Source: Bdellovibrionales bacterium (lineage in GTDB: Bacteria; Bdellovibrionota; Bdellovibrionia; Bdellovibrionales; UBA1609). From it: a stretch of 43,534 nucleotides of DNA. How positions within the stretch are numbered: position 1 is the stretch's first letter; each line of letters begins with the position of its first letter. Below are positions 28,359 to 37,040 of the stretch, piece by piece. Under the pieces are notes generated by a model. The model had not been told where the DNA came from and did not search any database. It was given only the letters and a program-made list of their open reading frames with translations. The DNA lies in the NCBI GenBank assembly GCA_022450595.1, contig JAKUPT010000015.1:1-43534 (forward strand). The letters are read 5' to 3'. Made by a program: the position numbers and the translations under genes.

Positions 28359-29336
28359 TTACAAATTAATAAGCTTAACGCTCTCATCCCAGCTAGCGGT
28401 GGCTAGGTGCTTGCCGTCTTTTGAAATATCCATTCCGCGGATTCTATTTTTATGCAAATCAATTTTATCAATAATCTTTAAAGATTTTGCATCAATTATT
28501 TTTAAATAGTTTTCTTTTTCCGAGTTAAAGGCATCAACTCCGGCATAGATTTTAGAACCGTCAGCTGAGTACTCAACACTTTGAGCTAAGTAGTTGTTAA
28601 TAGAGACTCGTTTGATAATGTTAGACTTTCCTTCACGCCAAAGCTCTAAATTGCCATAGCTATTTACAGAAACAATGTCGTTGTTTACTGGAGAAAACGA
28701 AGCATCCCAAACAGTGCTGTTAGAGTTTCTATCATGAAACACTTCTCTAAGGCTTAAGTCACTGGTGTTAAACACTCGAATGTCATTGTCTATTCCGCCA
28801 GTAGTTAAAATTCTTTTGCCATTATGTGAGAATTTTACGGTTAATACAAAACCGCCCATATGAGCTTTAACGACATCCACAAGTTCACCCTTTTGAGTGT
28901 CCCATAGGGCAAGCTCTCCACCCATATAGCTTACAGCTAATAAGTGATTTGTAGGAGAAAAGTCGAGTGACATAATTCCATTAGACGTGTTGTTGCCTTT
29001 TACAAGAGTTTTAAGTTTTTGCTTGGTGTTTATGTCCCATAATATTAAGTGGCCATCGCTTGAGCTTGTAGCAAGAATGTTATTATTTAATTTTGAGAAG
29101 GCAACACTATAAACAGTTCTTTGGTGGTCGTGAATTTTGAAAAGTTCTTTTTTGTCCTCAGTGCTCCATACAATGACCGATGTATCGCTTGATCCTGATG
29201 CCAAGTACTTACCATTTTTTGAAAAGCTAACGGAATGCACTTCGTTGTTGTGTCCAAGTAATTCAGCAACATCTAATGTCATAGCTTGCGCACTTAAACC
29301 GATTGAAATTAATAATAAAGTTATACGTAAGATCAT
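28359..29336 (-). CDS. exported WD40-repeat protein
   Basis: Repeated HxxxVxSVxFSxxGKxLASGSxDxxVIVW units; signal peptide MILRITLLLISIGLSAQAM with start at 29336. Confidence 0.93.
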   Translation of the reverse strand: MILRITLLLISIGLSAQAMTLDVAELLGHNNEVHSVSFSKNGKYLASGSSDTSVIVWSTEDKKELFKIHDHQRTVYSVAFSKLNNNILATSSSDGHLILWDINTKQKLKTLVKGNNTSNGIMSLDFSPTNHLLAVSYMGGELALWDTQKGELVDVVKAHMGGFVLTVKFSHNGKRILTTGGIDNDIRVFNTSDLSLREVFHDRNSNSTVWDASFSPVNNDIVSVNSYGNLELWREGKSNIIKRVSINNYLAQSVEYSADGSKIYAGVDAFNSEKENYLKIIDAKSLKIIDKIDLHKNRIRGMDISKDGKHLATASWDESVKLINL

Positions 29337-29562
29337 ATCCCCACCTTTTGTTGTTTGCCTAAAATTTAAATACAAAGCTGTTAGCAAGTCAAACTGATGT
29401 AATATGCAAATTTAAACTTATTAAGGGATAAATTGACTCGAGTAGTTCTAAAGAGTTTTTTTACTCAAGATGAGTGATAGTAGAGCTGGGTATTTATGTT
29501 TTATTTGCTAATCGTATTGCTTTTAAATAAAATATTTTTATCTATCTCTTAAAAGTGCATGA

Positions 29563-29745
29563 GTATCTTGTTTTGCAATTTTCACCATAGCTATAAATAC
29601 AGATGCAACAGGTTTTGCCACTCCCGATAGATGGATGCCTGGAGAGGCTTGCATTGTTCCTCCACCTAAAACAACTGAGGCGGCTGAGGAAAGAATGAAC
29701 TCTGAGTACGAGGTATCAGATTGGTACTTTTCAAAAACAAAATAA
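29563..29745 (+). pseudogene. open frame without credible start, probable gene remnant
   Basis: VSCFAIFTIAINTDATGFATPDRWMPGEACIVPPPKTTEAAEERMNSEYEVSDWYFSKTK*; an ATG in another frame immediately upstream (29559) would fuse only by a frameshift. Confidence 0.3.
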
Positions 29746-29762
29746 CTCAAACATTTAAATCT

Positions 29763-29796
29763 AAAAAAGCTCTGAAGTGGTTCAGAGCTTTTTTTT
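29763..29796. terminator. bidirectional intrinsic terminator (likely serves the minus-strand 29881 gene)
   Basis: AAAAAAGCTCTGAA-GTGG-TTCAGAGCTTTTTTTT: perfect stem, U-runs on both strands. Confidence 0.85.
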
Positions 29797-29809
29797 GTGT
29801 AGGGTGGAA

Positions 29810-29848
29810 GCGTTAAAGTCGTAGATTCGAGTCTCACGGCATCCACCA
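29810..29848 (+). repeat. tRNA 3'-end-like fragment (TTCGAGT loop, acceptor half, CCA), possible attachment-site scar
   Basis: GTAGA-TTCGAGT-CTCAC-GGCATCC-A-CCA has exact 5+7+5+7+1+3 spacing of a tRNA 3' end but T-stem is imperfect and no tRNA body precedes it. Confidence 0.4.
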
Positions 29849-29880
29849 AAGGATAAATAATAAGTAGAAATAACTAGTAT

Positions 29881-31545
29881 TTACGAAACATCCCTACACA
29901 TTTTTTTAGGATTTATTTTTAGTTCGTTAAGTGCTTTTTCAATAACTAGTAAAACATAGTCCAGATCAACTTTAGAGTGAATCGCAGATACTGTGAAACG
30001 GAATCGAGATGAATTTTTACTCACGGCAGGGTACACAACAGGTATTGTATAAACACCTGCATCGAATAGTATTTTATACATCTTTCCAAGAAGCTCGTCG
30101 TCTCCAATAATTACTGGAACAATTGCTGAGTCATGATTTTTGTCGATCTCAAAGCCAAGTTCTCGCAATCCGTCTACAAAAAAACTAATATTTTCACGTA
30201 AATGACTTCTTCTTTCTGGTTCTTTTTGAAAAATCTCAAGAGATTTTAAAGTCGCCATAACTGTGGATGGGGGGAGTCCTACACTGAAAAATACGGAACG
30301 TGCAGATATGTTTATCCAATCGATAACCTCTTTTGATCCACACATAAAGCCACCAATTGTGCCACAAATTTTAGAGAATGTTCCCATAGTTAAATCAATG
30401 TTTCCGTGAAGATCATATTTTTCGGCGGATCCAAGTCCATTTGTGCCAAGTACACCAAATGAGTGTGCGTCATCAAGCATTAAGCGACAATTGTATTTCT
30501 TTGCAAGTTTGTAAATCTCGTTAAGAGGCGCACTGTCACCGTCCATTGAAAAGACTCCTTCTGCTATAATCATAGCTCCATCAGCTTTTTCTCGATATCT
30601 CTCAAGTATAGTCTCCAGATGTTCCATGTCGTTGTGTTTGAAAAGTCGAGATGTGGCTTTTGATTGAAGCATCCCATCTGCAATGGAGGCGTGCGATAAA
30701 ATGTCAGCTATCAAAAGGTCATTGACTCCCGCCAAACAACTAATAGTGCCTAGGTTAGCAGCATAGCCAGAGTTGAAAAGTGTCGCACTTTCTGTATTAA
30801 AAACTTCGGATAGTTTGTGTTCTAGTTTTTGATGTTCTTCAGTCTGGCCGGTAGTTACAGGGGAACCGGTTGCTCCGAAGCCGTACAGGTCCAAGCCTTT
30901 TTTTGCAGCCTCTACGACTTCTGGATGGCTTGATAACCCTAAGTAGTCATTAGAGGCCATTACGATGAAGTCATCTCTTCGATTTGCCCTTTTTTTTGTT
31001 AAATTTATTTTTGTGCCAGAGCTTGGCTTTCTTATAAGCCAATATCCCCATCGGTCGTTTTCTTTTAGTGATTGAAAATAGTATTGAAAGTCATAGGCCT
31101 TTTTAAAAATATCATTAGATTCACTATTTTTTTCAAGAAAATCACCTAAGGTTGAGCCCATAGAATCAATTTCAAGTTCACTACTAGTTGTAGGTTTTGA
31201 AAAATCCAAATCAATATAGTGAGAAAATGTGGTGTCGACTGGGGCCATAATATCTACGAACATAATACCAAATAAAGTTAATTCTTCTTTCGTGTGAATA
31301 AACTTAATAACACTTCGTCCAAATTCCCATTCGTTATCTTCAAAGCTTAGTTTCCCAAGAGGAAGGAGATCTCCAATTTTTAGTGAGTCGGTGTCTTCTG
31401 TGTTTTTAACTTCAAACGAGCAACCAGTTTTTGAAATATCTTTTAGTGATCCTTTTAAATCGAAACAAGTACTTGTTTGTAAATGAATTGAGATAAGTTT
31501 ATCAGCTTTTATATTATATCGTCGTCTTCTTGGTTTTCGACTCAT
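29881..31545 (-). CDS. PilZ domain fused to PLP-dependent alpha-oxoamine synthase (AONS/KBL/serine palmitoyltransferase family)
   Basis: N-term RKPRR (RxxxR) and LKDISKTGCSF ([D/N]xSxxG); C-term MASNDYLGLSSHPEV, GSPVTTGQTEEHQKLE, MLDDAHSFGVLGTNGLG, MGTFSKICGTIGGFMCG (PLP-Lys). Confidence 0.92.
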   Translation of the reverse strand: MSRKPRRRRYNIKADKLISIHLQTSTCFDLKGSLKDISKTGCSFEVKNTEDTDSLKIGDLLPLGKLSFEDNEWEFGRSVIKFIHTKEELTLFGIMFVDIMAPVDTTFSHYIDLDFSKPTTSSELEIDSMGSTLGDFLEKNSESNDIFKKAYDFQYYFQSLKENDRWGYWLIRKPSSGTKINLTKKRANRRDDFIVMASNDYLGLSSHPEVVEAAKKGLDLYGFGATGSPVTTGQTEEHQKLEHKLSEVFNTESATLFNSGYAANLGTISCLAGVNDLLIADILSHASIADGMLQSKATSRLFKHNDMEHLETILERYREKADGAMIIAEGVFSMDGDSAPLNEIYKLAKKYNCRLMLDDAHSFGVLGTNGLGSAEKYDLHGNIDLTMGTFSKICGTIGGFMCGSKEVIDWINISARSVFFSVGLPPSTVMATLKSLEIFQKEPERRSHLRENISFFVDGLRELGFEIDKNHDSAIVPVIIGDDELLGKMYKILFDAGVYTIPVVYPAVSKNSSRFRFTVSAIHSKVDLDYVLLVIEKALNELKINPKKMCRDVS

Positions 31546-32127
31546 GATGAACCTCCTAGATGAAAATTTATTACAAGTTTATATCGGAAATTGTCCGTTA
31601 TTTCTGAATATTTTAACTGGGAGTATATGCAACTAAATATGATTTTGTTATTTAAGGTGTACAATGACCGGACGTCTTGAGTTCCATAGGGACTAAGCGT
31701 TTAGATCCCACAATTCCTACCCATTTCGCCTATCCCAAGGCCTAGATTAAAGACTTTACCGTGTTGTGAGGGGCTTGGGAGCGCCGAATAAAGCAATCAA
31801 TAATTGAGTTTAAAAGTAGCCCCAAGTGGTCTTCCGGTGTCGATACAAAGGCTTCTTCCCCTTTCATTGTGGCTTGTGCCTGTCAAATATAAATAAAATG
31901 TATCTATGTATGAGGTGTACATAAAGACCCGAAAGGGTCAAGAATTTGATGGACTGGTGAGACTTAAACGCCAAGAAACGTTATGTAATATTCATGAATA
32001 GGTAGGGATATTCCTCTCGGATTTATGATGTTTAGCTCTTTAGTACAAGAAGTGTATTCGTGGACATACATATAATCATATAATTTTATGTTTTGGACTC
32101 AAATTTTATATTATAAAAACTCTTAAA

Positions 32128-32964
32128 TTAAATACTGGTTGGCATATTCCTATAAAATGGCGGTAAATTGCCTTTTATATATGGATATATTTTGGGAAAT
32201 AATAACTTAGAGTTTTTATACTTAAAAAATAAGAGCTTTGCTATTGCTTGTTTAGACTTAGTAGAAATATCTTTATTTTTCAGTAAATCTAAAAAAAATG
32301 TTGGTATTTTATTAGTTTTAATTTCATCTTTTAACATTAAAAACTCTACTGTATTATGAACATCTATACCGGTTTTTAGTTTTTTCTCTAAAACCTGAAT
32401 TGCAATATCATTAAGATTAAGTTTTTGACTTCTTTTCACTAAAGATAATATCGCTGAACTTCTATTTTGATCTTGAGCCATAATGTTTAAAATTGCCTGC
32501 TTAGTTTCTTCCGAATAGTTAAAAAACTCCTCTACGAAATTCATGCTTATATCACTAAAAAAATAAAAATTTTTAGAGTTTAATAACTTTTTAACGATTT
32601 CAGTTTTATTATAGTTTAATTTTTTTAAAGCAGATAAAAAGCAGTCCTGAGGTCGCATATTAGACTCTAAAGTATAATCTAATAAAAACATACTTAATGT
32701 AGGTCCTTTAACAGTTTTATCTATTGAATCAATTCCTATATCAAGGTTATTTAGAAAAAAGGAAGTATATGAATCATGATCTTGATTTTGTTCGAGAGTT
32801 TCAAGAGCAAGCAAACAAAGCTTTCTTTCTCCACTTATTATCGATCCTGTAACTCCACCACCAATAAAATACATTTGAGCTTTACTCTTAAGTGATGGAT
32901 TAACAAGAATAAAAATATAAATTATAATTGCAAATATACCTAAAAAAATAATTATTTTTTTCAT
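32128..32964 (-). CDS. hypothetical membrane-anchored protein, alpha-helical
   Basis: 278 aa with N-terminal TM (MKKIIIFLGIFAIIIYIFILV); helical-repeat-like remainder. Confidence 0.55.
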   Translation of the reverse strand: MKKIIIFLGIFAIIIYIFILVNPSLKSKAQMYFIGGGVTGSIISGERKLCLLALETLEQNQDHDSYTSFFLNNLDIGIDSIDKTVKGPTLSMFLLDYTLESNMRPQDCFLSALKKLNYNKTEIVKKLLNSKNFYFFSDISMNFVEEFFNYSEETKQAILNIMAQDQNRSSAILSLVKRSQKLNLNDIAIQVLEKKLKTGIDVHNTVEFLMLKDEIKTNKIPTFFLDLLKNKDISTKSKQAIAKLLFFKYKNSKLLFPKIYPYIKGNLPPFYRNMPTSI

Positions 32965-33245
32965 TTAGAGTGCTCCAAAATAAAATTTCTTTTATTTAAT
33001 TTATACCTTTTAAGCATATGATTGTATAATATTTAATCTGACTTGCAATTAGGTCATAAATCATAATTTATTACTATTTCTTTCAAGAGTAGTTTCGTAG
33101 TTCCTCCAAATGGAAGTCAGTAGCAAGCGGATTATTGTATCCTCCATTGATTATTTGCTTTTGAGATCAAACAACCTGAGAAAATACCCTACCGATTTGT
33201 GGCTTTTGGTGAAGTTACCAAAAGGTTACTAAGTACTGAAATTTC

Positions 33246-33267
33246 GTGACATTTCATGAAATGTCAC
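33246..33267. repeat. perfect 22-bp palindrome GTGACATTTCATGAAATGTCAC
   Basis: Equal to its own reverse complement. Confidence 0.9.
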
Positions 33268-33371
33268 CCAGTCTTCTGGTGTTCTATTAAAATTTACTAA
33301 GTGTGGTTCTTCGGTTCTTCCCGGTTCATGGTGGGAGACAGTGAGTCCGCCTTCGCTTAGGCTTCGGCGTG

Positions 33372-33406
33372 ACATCCAATTTTTAGCTGGAGCTAAAAAT
33401 TGGATG
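33372..33406. repeat. 16-bp-arm inverted repeat overlapping the tRNA-Gln 3' end
   Basis: CATCCAATTTTTAGCT-GG-AGCTAAAAATTGGATG; right arm includes the encoded CCA end of the tRNA. Confidence 0.9.
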
Positions 33407-33476
33407 GGGTAGCAGGACTCGAACCTGCGAATGACAGAATCAAAATCTGTTGGCTTACCAACTTGCCGATACCCCA
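33401..33476 (-). tRNA. tRNA-Gln (anticodon TTG)
   Basis: TGGGGTATCGGCAAGTTGGTAAGCCAACAGATTTTGATTCTGTCATTCGCAGGTTCGAGTCCTGCTACCCCATCCA: full cloverleaf, anticodon loop TTTTGAT, encoded CCA. Confidence 0.97.
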
Positions 33477-33871
33477 TCACAGAGAGACTCAAATTATTGA
33501 TTTTAAAGTGATAAATCAAGAAAAAGCTGGGTGGGGTTGAAAATTGTCTATGTGCATTAAGCAAATCGTCGCATTTTCACAATGAAGTTTATAATTATTT
33601 TATTATGCCTTACGACTTCTTCCATCAGTTCTATGGAATTTGACAGAGCCTAAATCTTTGAGAGGTTGCTGCTTTATTTAACTGTGATCAAACACTTTGC
33701 CCTTCAATATGTTTCAAACGGAGACGCTCTTATAAAATGTGCTTATTTTTTAATCAGCAAAGGCTGTTTTCTCAAAAAAATATAGCCCCTTCTAAAGTCT
33801 GACAGACCAATGGCCGAAAAAGAGATTACAGCATCACCTGAAATGGTGCGAATACAACTTGGAGGATAGCT

Positions 33872-34183
33872 ATGAAAATCACAGAAGTTAAAGTCTTTCC
33901 TGTAAATGAAGACCGCCTCAAGGCTTACGTCACCATTACTTTAGAAGATTGTTTTGTGGTCAGAGACCTTAAAATCATTAAAGGCAACAACGGCCTATTT
34001 GTGGCCATGCCGAGCAAAAAAAGAAAAGACGGGCAGTTTAAAGATATTGCCCACCCTTTAAATCAAGAAACCAGAGAGCACATTGAGCAGATGGTTTTCG
34101 AGGCCTACGAAAGAGAAGTCAAATCCATGGGGCAAGCTCTTAAGGATCTCAAAAACACTGAAGACGATTACGACAATCAATAA
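33872..34183 (+). CDS. spoVG: SpoVG-family septation/RNA-binding regulator
   Basis: MKITEVKVFPVNEDRLKAYVTITLEDCFVVRDLKIIKGNNGLFVAMPSKKRKDGQFKDIAHPLN. Confidence 0.96.
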   Translation: MKITEVKVFPVNEDRLKAYVTITLEDCFVVRDLKIIKGNNGLFVAMPSKKRKDGQFKDIAHPLNQETREHIEQMVFEAYEREVKSMGQALKDLKNTEDDYDNQ

Positions 34184-35575
34184 TCACTTAATAGTTAATT
34201 GAATCAGGATGACCTGCTCACCTTTAAGAAGTCTTAAAAGGTTAGGTTGTCCTCTTTTTAAAAGCCTAAGCACGTCTTTTGGTGTGCTCACAGCCTGTTG
34301 ATTCACATCTAAAATAATATCACCAGGGGCAAGGCCGGCTTTAGCGCCTGGGCTTCCGGGGTCAATTTCTGTAATCACAGGTTTTTTTCTTTGCAGTCTA
34401 GGGAGATTAAACTCTTTGGAAAGCTTTGGTGACCATTCCGAAATTTTAAACCCTAAATCAAAAGGGGCTTTTTGCCCGGAGTAGGACTTTGTTGGAGCTT
34501 GAGCCACTGTTTGGTTTTTTGGGTGCTGTTTGATCACAGCTTTGGAGTTTTTCTTTTTTCCTTTTCTTAAAAATTCAATTTTTACTTTATCACCAACACT
34601 TGTGTCTTCAACAGCCGAGATCAAATCATTGTAGCCCTCAATCTTTTCACCGTTAAATTCAGTGATCACATCATAAGGCTTTAATCCGGCCTCTTCAGCG
34701 GGGCTGTCTGGGTAGACGTGAGCCACAAAAGCCCCTTTGGTGTCTTTAAGTTTTAAGGCTTGTACGATTTGAGGGTTTAGCTCTTGTAGCCCAACACCTA
34801 AGTAACCTCGTTTAATAAAACCAAACTTTTCAAGCTGTGGAATGATTTTTTTCACTTCATTAATCGGGATGGCAAAACCAATTCCTTGTGCTCTTCCATC
34901 AATAGCCGTATTCACTCCAACAACCTGGCCTTGAAGATTCACTAAAGGGCCACCAGAGTTTCCGGGGTTGATGGAGGCGTCAGTTTGAATAAAAGAAAAC
35001 TTATTTAACTCATCAATGTTGCGGCCTTTAGCGGAAACCACTCCTTTGGTGAGCGTGTGCCCGTGTCCAAAGGGATTTCCAAAAGCGGCGACAAACTCTC
35101 CCACTTCTAAATGATCACTGTTTCCTAATTTTATGGTGGGGAGTTTTTTATCTACTTCAATTTTAATCAAAGCAATGTCCGTGCGCTTATCTTTACCAAT
35201 CACTTTGGCTGGGTATTGCTCGCCATTTTCTTTAATCTGAACCTGAATTACGTCAGCTAAATCAATCACATGGTTGTTGGTTAAAATCAACCCATCCTCA
35301 CGGATGATAAAACCGGTCCCTAAAGACTGCTGAGGTTTTTGTGGCATCTGAAAGCCAGGGCCAAAAAAGTATTCAAAAAACAAGCTGTTCGGATCGTTGG
35401 GGCGCATCTGCTGTCTGGGGGCCTGAGAGGTGTTAATGTTCACCACGGCCGGGTTGACCACTTTGTTGAGTTCAACAAAAATATTCGACGGCAGCGGCTC
35501 ACCTTTTTTCACATCGGGCAATTGAGCAAAACTGTTCAATGAAACTAAAAGCAATAAAGACAACATCCATTTCAT
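34184..35575 (-). CDS. degP: periplasmic serine protease Do/HtrA (trypsin plus two PDZ domains)
   Basis: GTGFIIREDGLILTNNHVI...DIALIKI...IQTDASINPGNSGGPLVNLQGQVVGVNTAI; two PDZ repeats. Confidence 0.95.
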   Translation of the reverse strand: MKWMLSLLLLVSLNSFAQLPDVKKGEPLPSNIFVELNKVVNPAVVNINTSQAPRQQMRPNDPNSLFFEYFFGPGFQMPQKPQQSLGTGFIIREDGLILTNNHVIDLADVIQVQIKENGEQYPAKVIGKDKRTDIALIKIEVDKKLPTIKLGNSDHLEVGEFVAAFGNPFGHGHTLTKGVVSAKGRNIDELNKFSFIQTDASINPGNSGGPLVNLQGQVVGVNTAIDGRAQGIGFAIPINEVKKIIPQLEKFGFIKRGYLGVGLQELNPQIVQALKLKDTKGAFVAHVYPDSPAEEAGLKPYDVITEFNGEKIEGYNDLISAVEDTSVGDKVKIEFLRKGKKKNSKAVIKQHPKNQTVAQAPTKSYSGQKAPFDLGFKISEWSPKLSKEFNLPRLQRKKPVITEIDPGSPGAKAGLAPGDIILDVNQQAVSTPKDVLRLLKRGQPNLLRLLKGEQVILIQLTIK

Positions 35576-35759
35576 AATAATTATAACCTTTGGTTAGTTG
35601 TTAATAAAATTGCAAGTGTCCGAAATAATAATGTGCATGAATTTAAAAATGTCCAGATACAAAGCTGTGGGCAATGATGATTCACAACTTCATTATAAAA
35701 AACCACCGCTGGTGATTTCAACAAGTTTAATATTACAATTTTGTAATCTAAAGAGGGGG

Positions 35760-36020
35760 TTAAGCCTTTTTAGCCTCAACATATTTCATCTGAAGGTCTG
35801 TCACTAGGGCTTTTAAAAATTTTTCCTCATCTTCATTGAGGTTATTTTTTGTTTTATCTTGAAGCATAAGAAGTAAGTCGATATTGAATTTGGCAATATT
35901 TAGGTCTTTTTCCGTTTTTCCTGTTTGTGGGTTTTGTGCCAAGCCTATGTTTATTATCGGGGAGGAGCCCAGAGACATAATTAGAGTTGAAAATGAAGCT
36001 TCCATATTTTGGTTTTGCAT
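35760..36020 (-). CDS. DUF1844-family protein
   Basis: SFSTLIMSLGSSPIINIGLAQNPQTGKTEKDLNIAKFNIDLLLMLQDKTKNNLNEDEEKFLKALVTDLQMKYVE. Confidence 0.85.
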   Translation of the reverse strand: MQNQNMEASFSTLIMSLGSSPIINIGLAQNPQTGKTEKDLNIAKFNIDLLLMLQDKTKNNLNEDEEKFLKALVTDLQMKYVEAKKA

Positions 36021-36032
36021 TGTCTTTCTCCT

Positions 36033-36887
36033 TTAAATTGGAAAGTAGCCCACAAGTTTTTTAATACGTTTTGATTGCGGAGGGTGAATAATAAAGTGCT
36101 TCAGCCAGCCTTTGGGCTGAAAAGCAGACGTCATTAGCATATGAGACATTGATATAGGCACTTTAAATGGCATGGTGGATTTGAAAGATTCCAGCTTCCA
36201 AATCACACGGGCTAAAACCTCAGGGTTTTGTAAAAGCTCGGCTGCGAGTTTATCAATTTCAAAATAATTTTTAGAATGAACATGAATTTTAAGCAAAACA
36301 GAAATCACAGGAGATAACAGCCATGTGAACAAATAGCTTTTAATGCCTAAGTCTTTTCTTCTTATTACAAACAGCCATCTGTAGGCACGATCTAAATTAG
36401 AAGTAAAACTTAAAAGTAGCCCCACTAAAACCCCACTTGTTGTGAAGGCCAGAGTGTCGTTATTTTTAATGGTGGCAATTTGATAGGCAATAATGGCTTT
36501 GATCTCTTCTTCATCAAAGTGCTTTAACACTCCTTCGGTTAAAACAATACGGCTAACATGGAGATTTCGCCCCACAGAAAAAGCCTGAGGGGACAGGGAT
36601 TTGATAATATAGACTTTCGGAACTGGGATCTTCGCTCTTTGCGCTAATTTTTTAGTGTTATAGATAATGCCCCAAGGGTCTTGGCCTTCTAAAACTCGGC
36701 CTTTAAACAGCCTAAGAATTCTAAGGTCACTGTAAAAATAAATACTCGAATGAATGCCTACAGCGAGAGCAAAGCCCCACAAAAGTCCTTGGCGGTCCAG
36801 CAGCATATAGCCAACGGATACAAACATAAGACTGCTAAAGGCGACAAATAGCCAAGATGATGTTGAGTTTTTCAAAAAAACCTCCAA
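36033..36887 (-). CDS. HtpX-like M48 family protein with degenerate zinc-binding motif
   Basis: HtpX-like topology and C-term HPPQSKRIKKL; HExxH position reads IIAYQIATIKNNDTLA. Confidence 0.75.
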   Translation of the reverse strand: MEVFLKNSTSSWLFVAFSSLMFVSVGYMLLDRQGLLWGFALAVGIHSSIYFYSDLRILRLFKGRVLEGQDPWGIIYNTKKLAQRAKIPVPKVYIIKSLSPQAFSVGRNLHVSRIVLTEGVLKHFDEEEIKAIIAYQIATIKNNDTLAFTTSGVLVGLLLSFTSNLDRAYRWLFVIRRKDLGIKSYLFTWLLSPVISVLLKIHVHSKNYFEIDKLAAELLQNPEVLARVIWKLESFKSTMPFKVPISMSHMLMTSAFQPKGWLKHFIIHPPQSKRIKKLVGYFPI

Positions 36888-37040
36888 GTCGGTTTATTGT
36901 AATGGCAAGATGAATATGCGAGTATTAAAAAGTAGCAAAATGAAGCTATGCAAAATATCTGCGATTCTATGAAAAATTATGTATTTCGTAGTGATGTCTG
37001 TTTAAACTTTGACATGCAACATTGATTGAGGAGGCCTAGA

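Noticed and set aside
29633-29848. tmRNA (ssrA) possibility: GGATGCC at 29633 complements GGCATCC in the tRNA-like 3' end
   Set aside because: Spacing of about 210 nt is too short, no tag ORF ending in LAA-like residues, no conserved 5' GGNNTTCGAC segment, and a bidirectional terminator lies inside; the 7-mer match can be chance.
29538-29849. Minus-strand ORF MVDAVRLESTTLTLPPYTKKSS...
   Set aside because: Its N-terminus is the reverse complement of the tRNA-like 3' end and it crosses a strong terminator; not a credible gene.
31656-31920. Two AGGTGTACA copies as direct repeats of a mobile element
   Set aside because: Only 9 nt identical with no transposase or terminal structure; insufficient evidence.
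33229-33564. Minus-strand 111-aa ORF spanning tRNA-Gln
   Set aside because: Translates the tRNA (RRFESCYPIQ) and its flanking palindromes; artefact.
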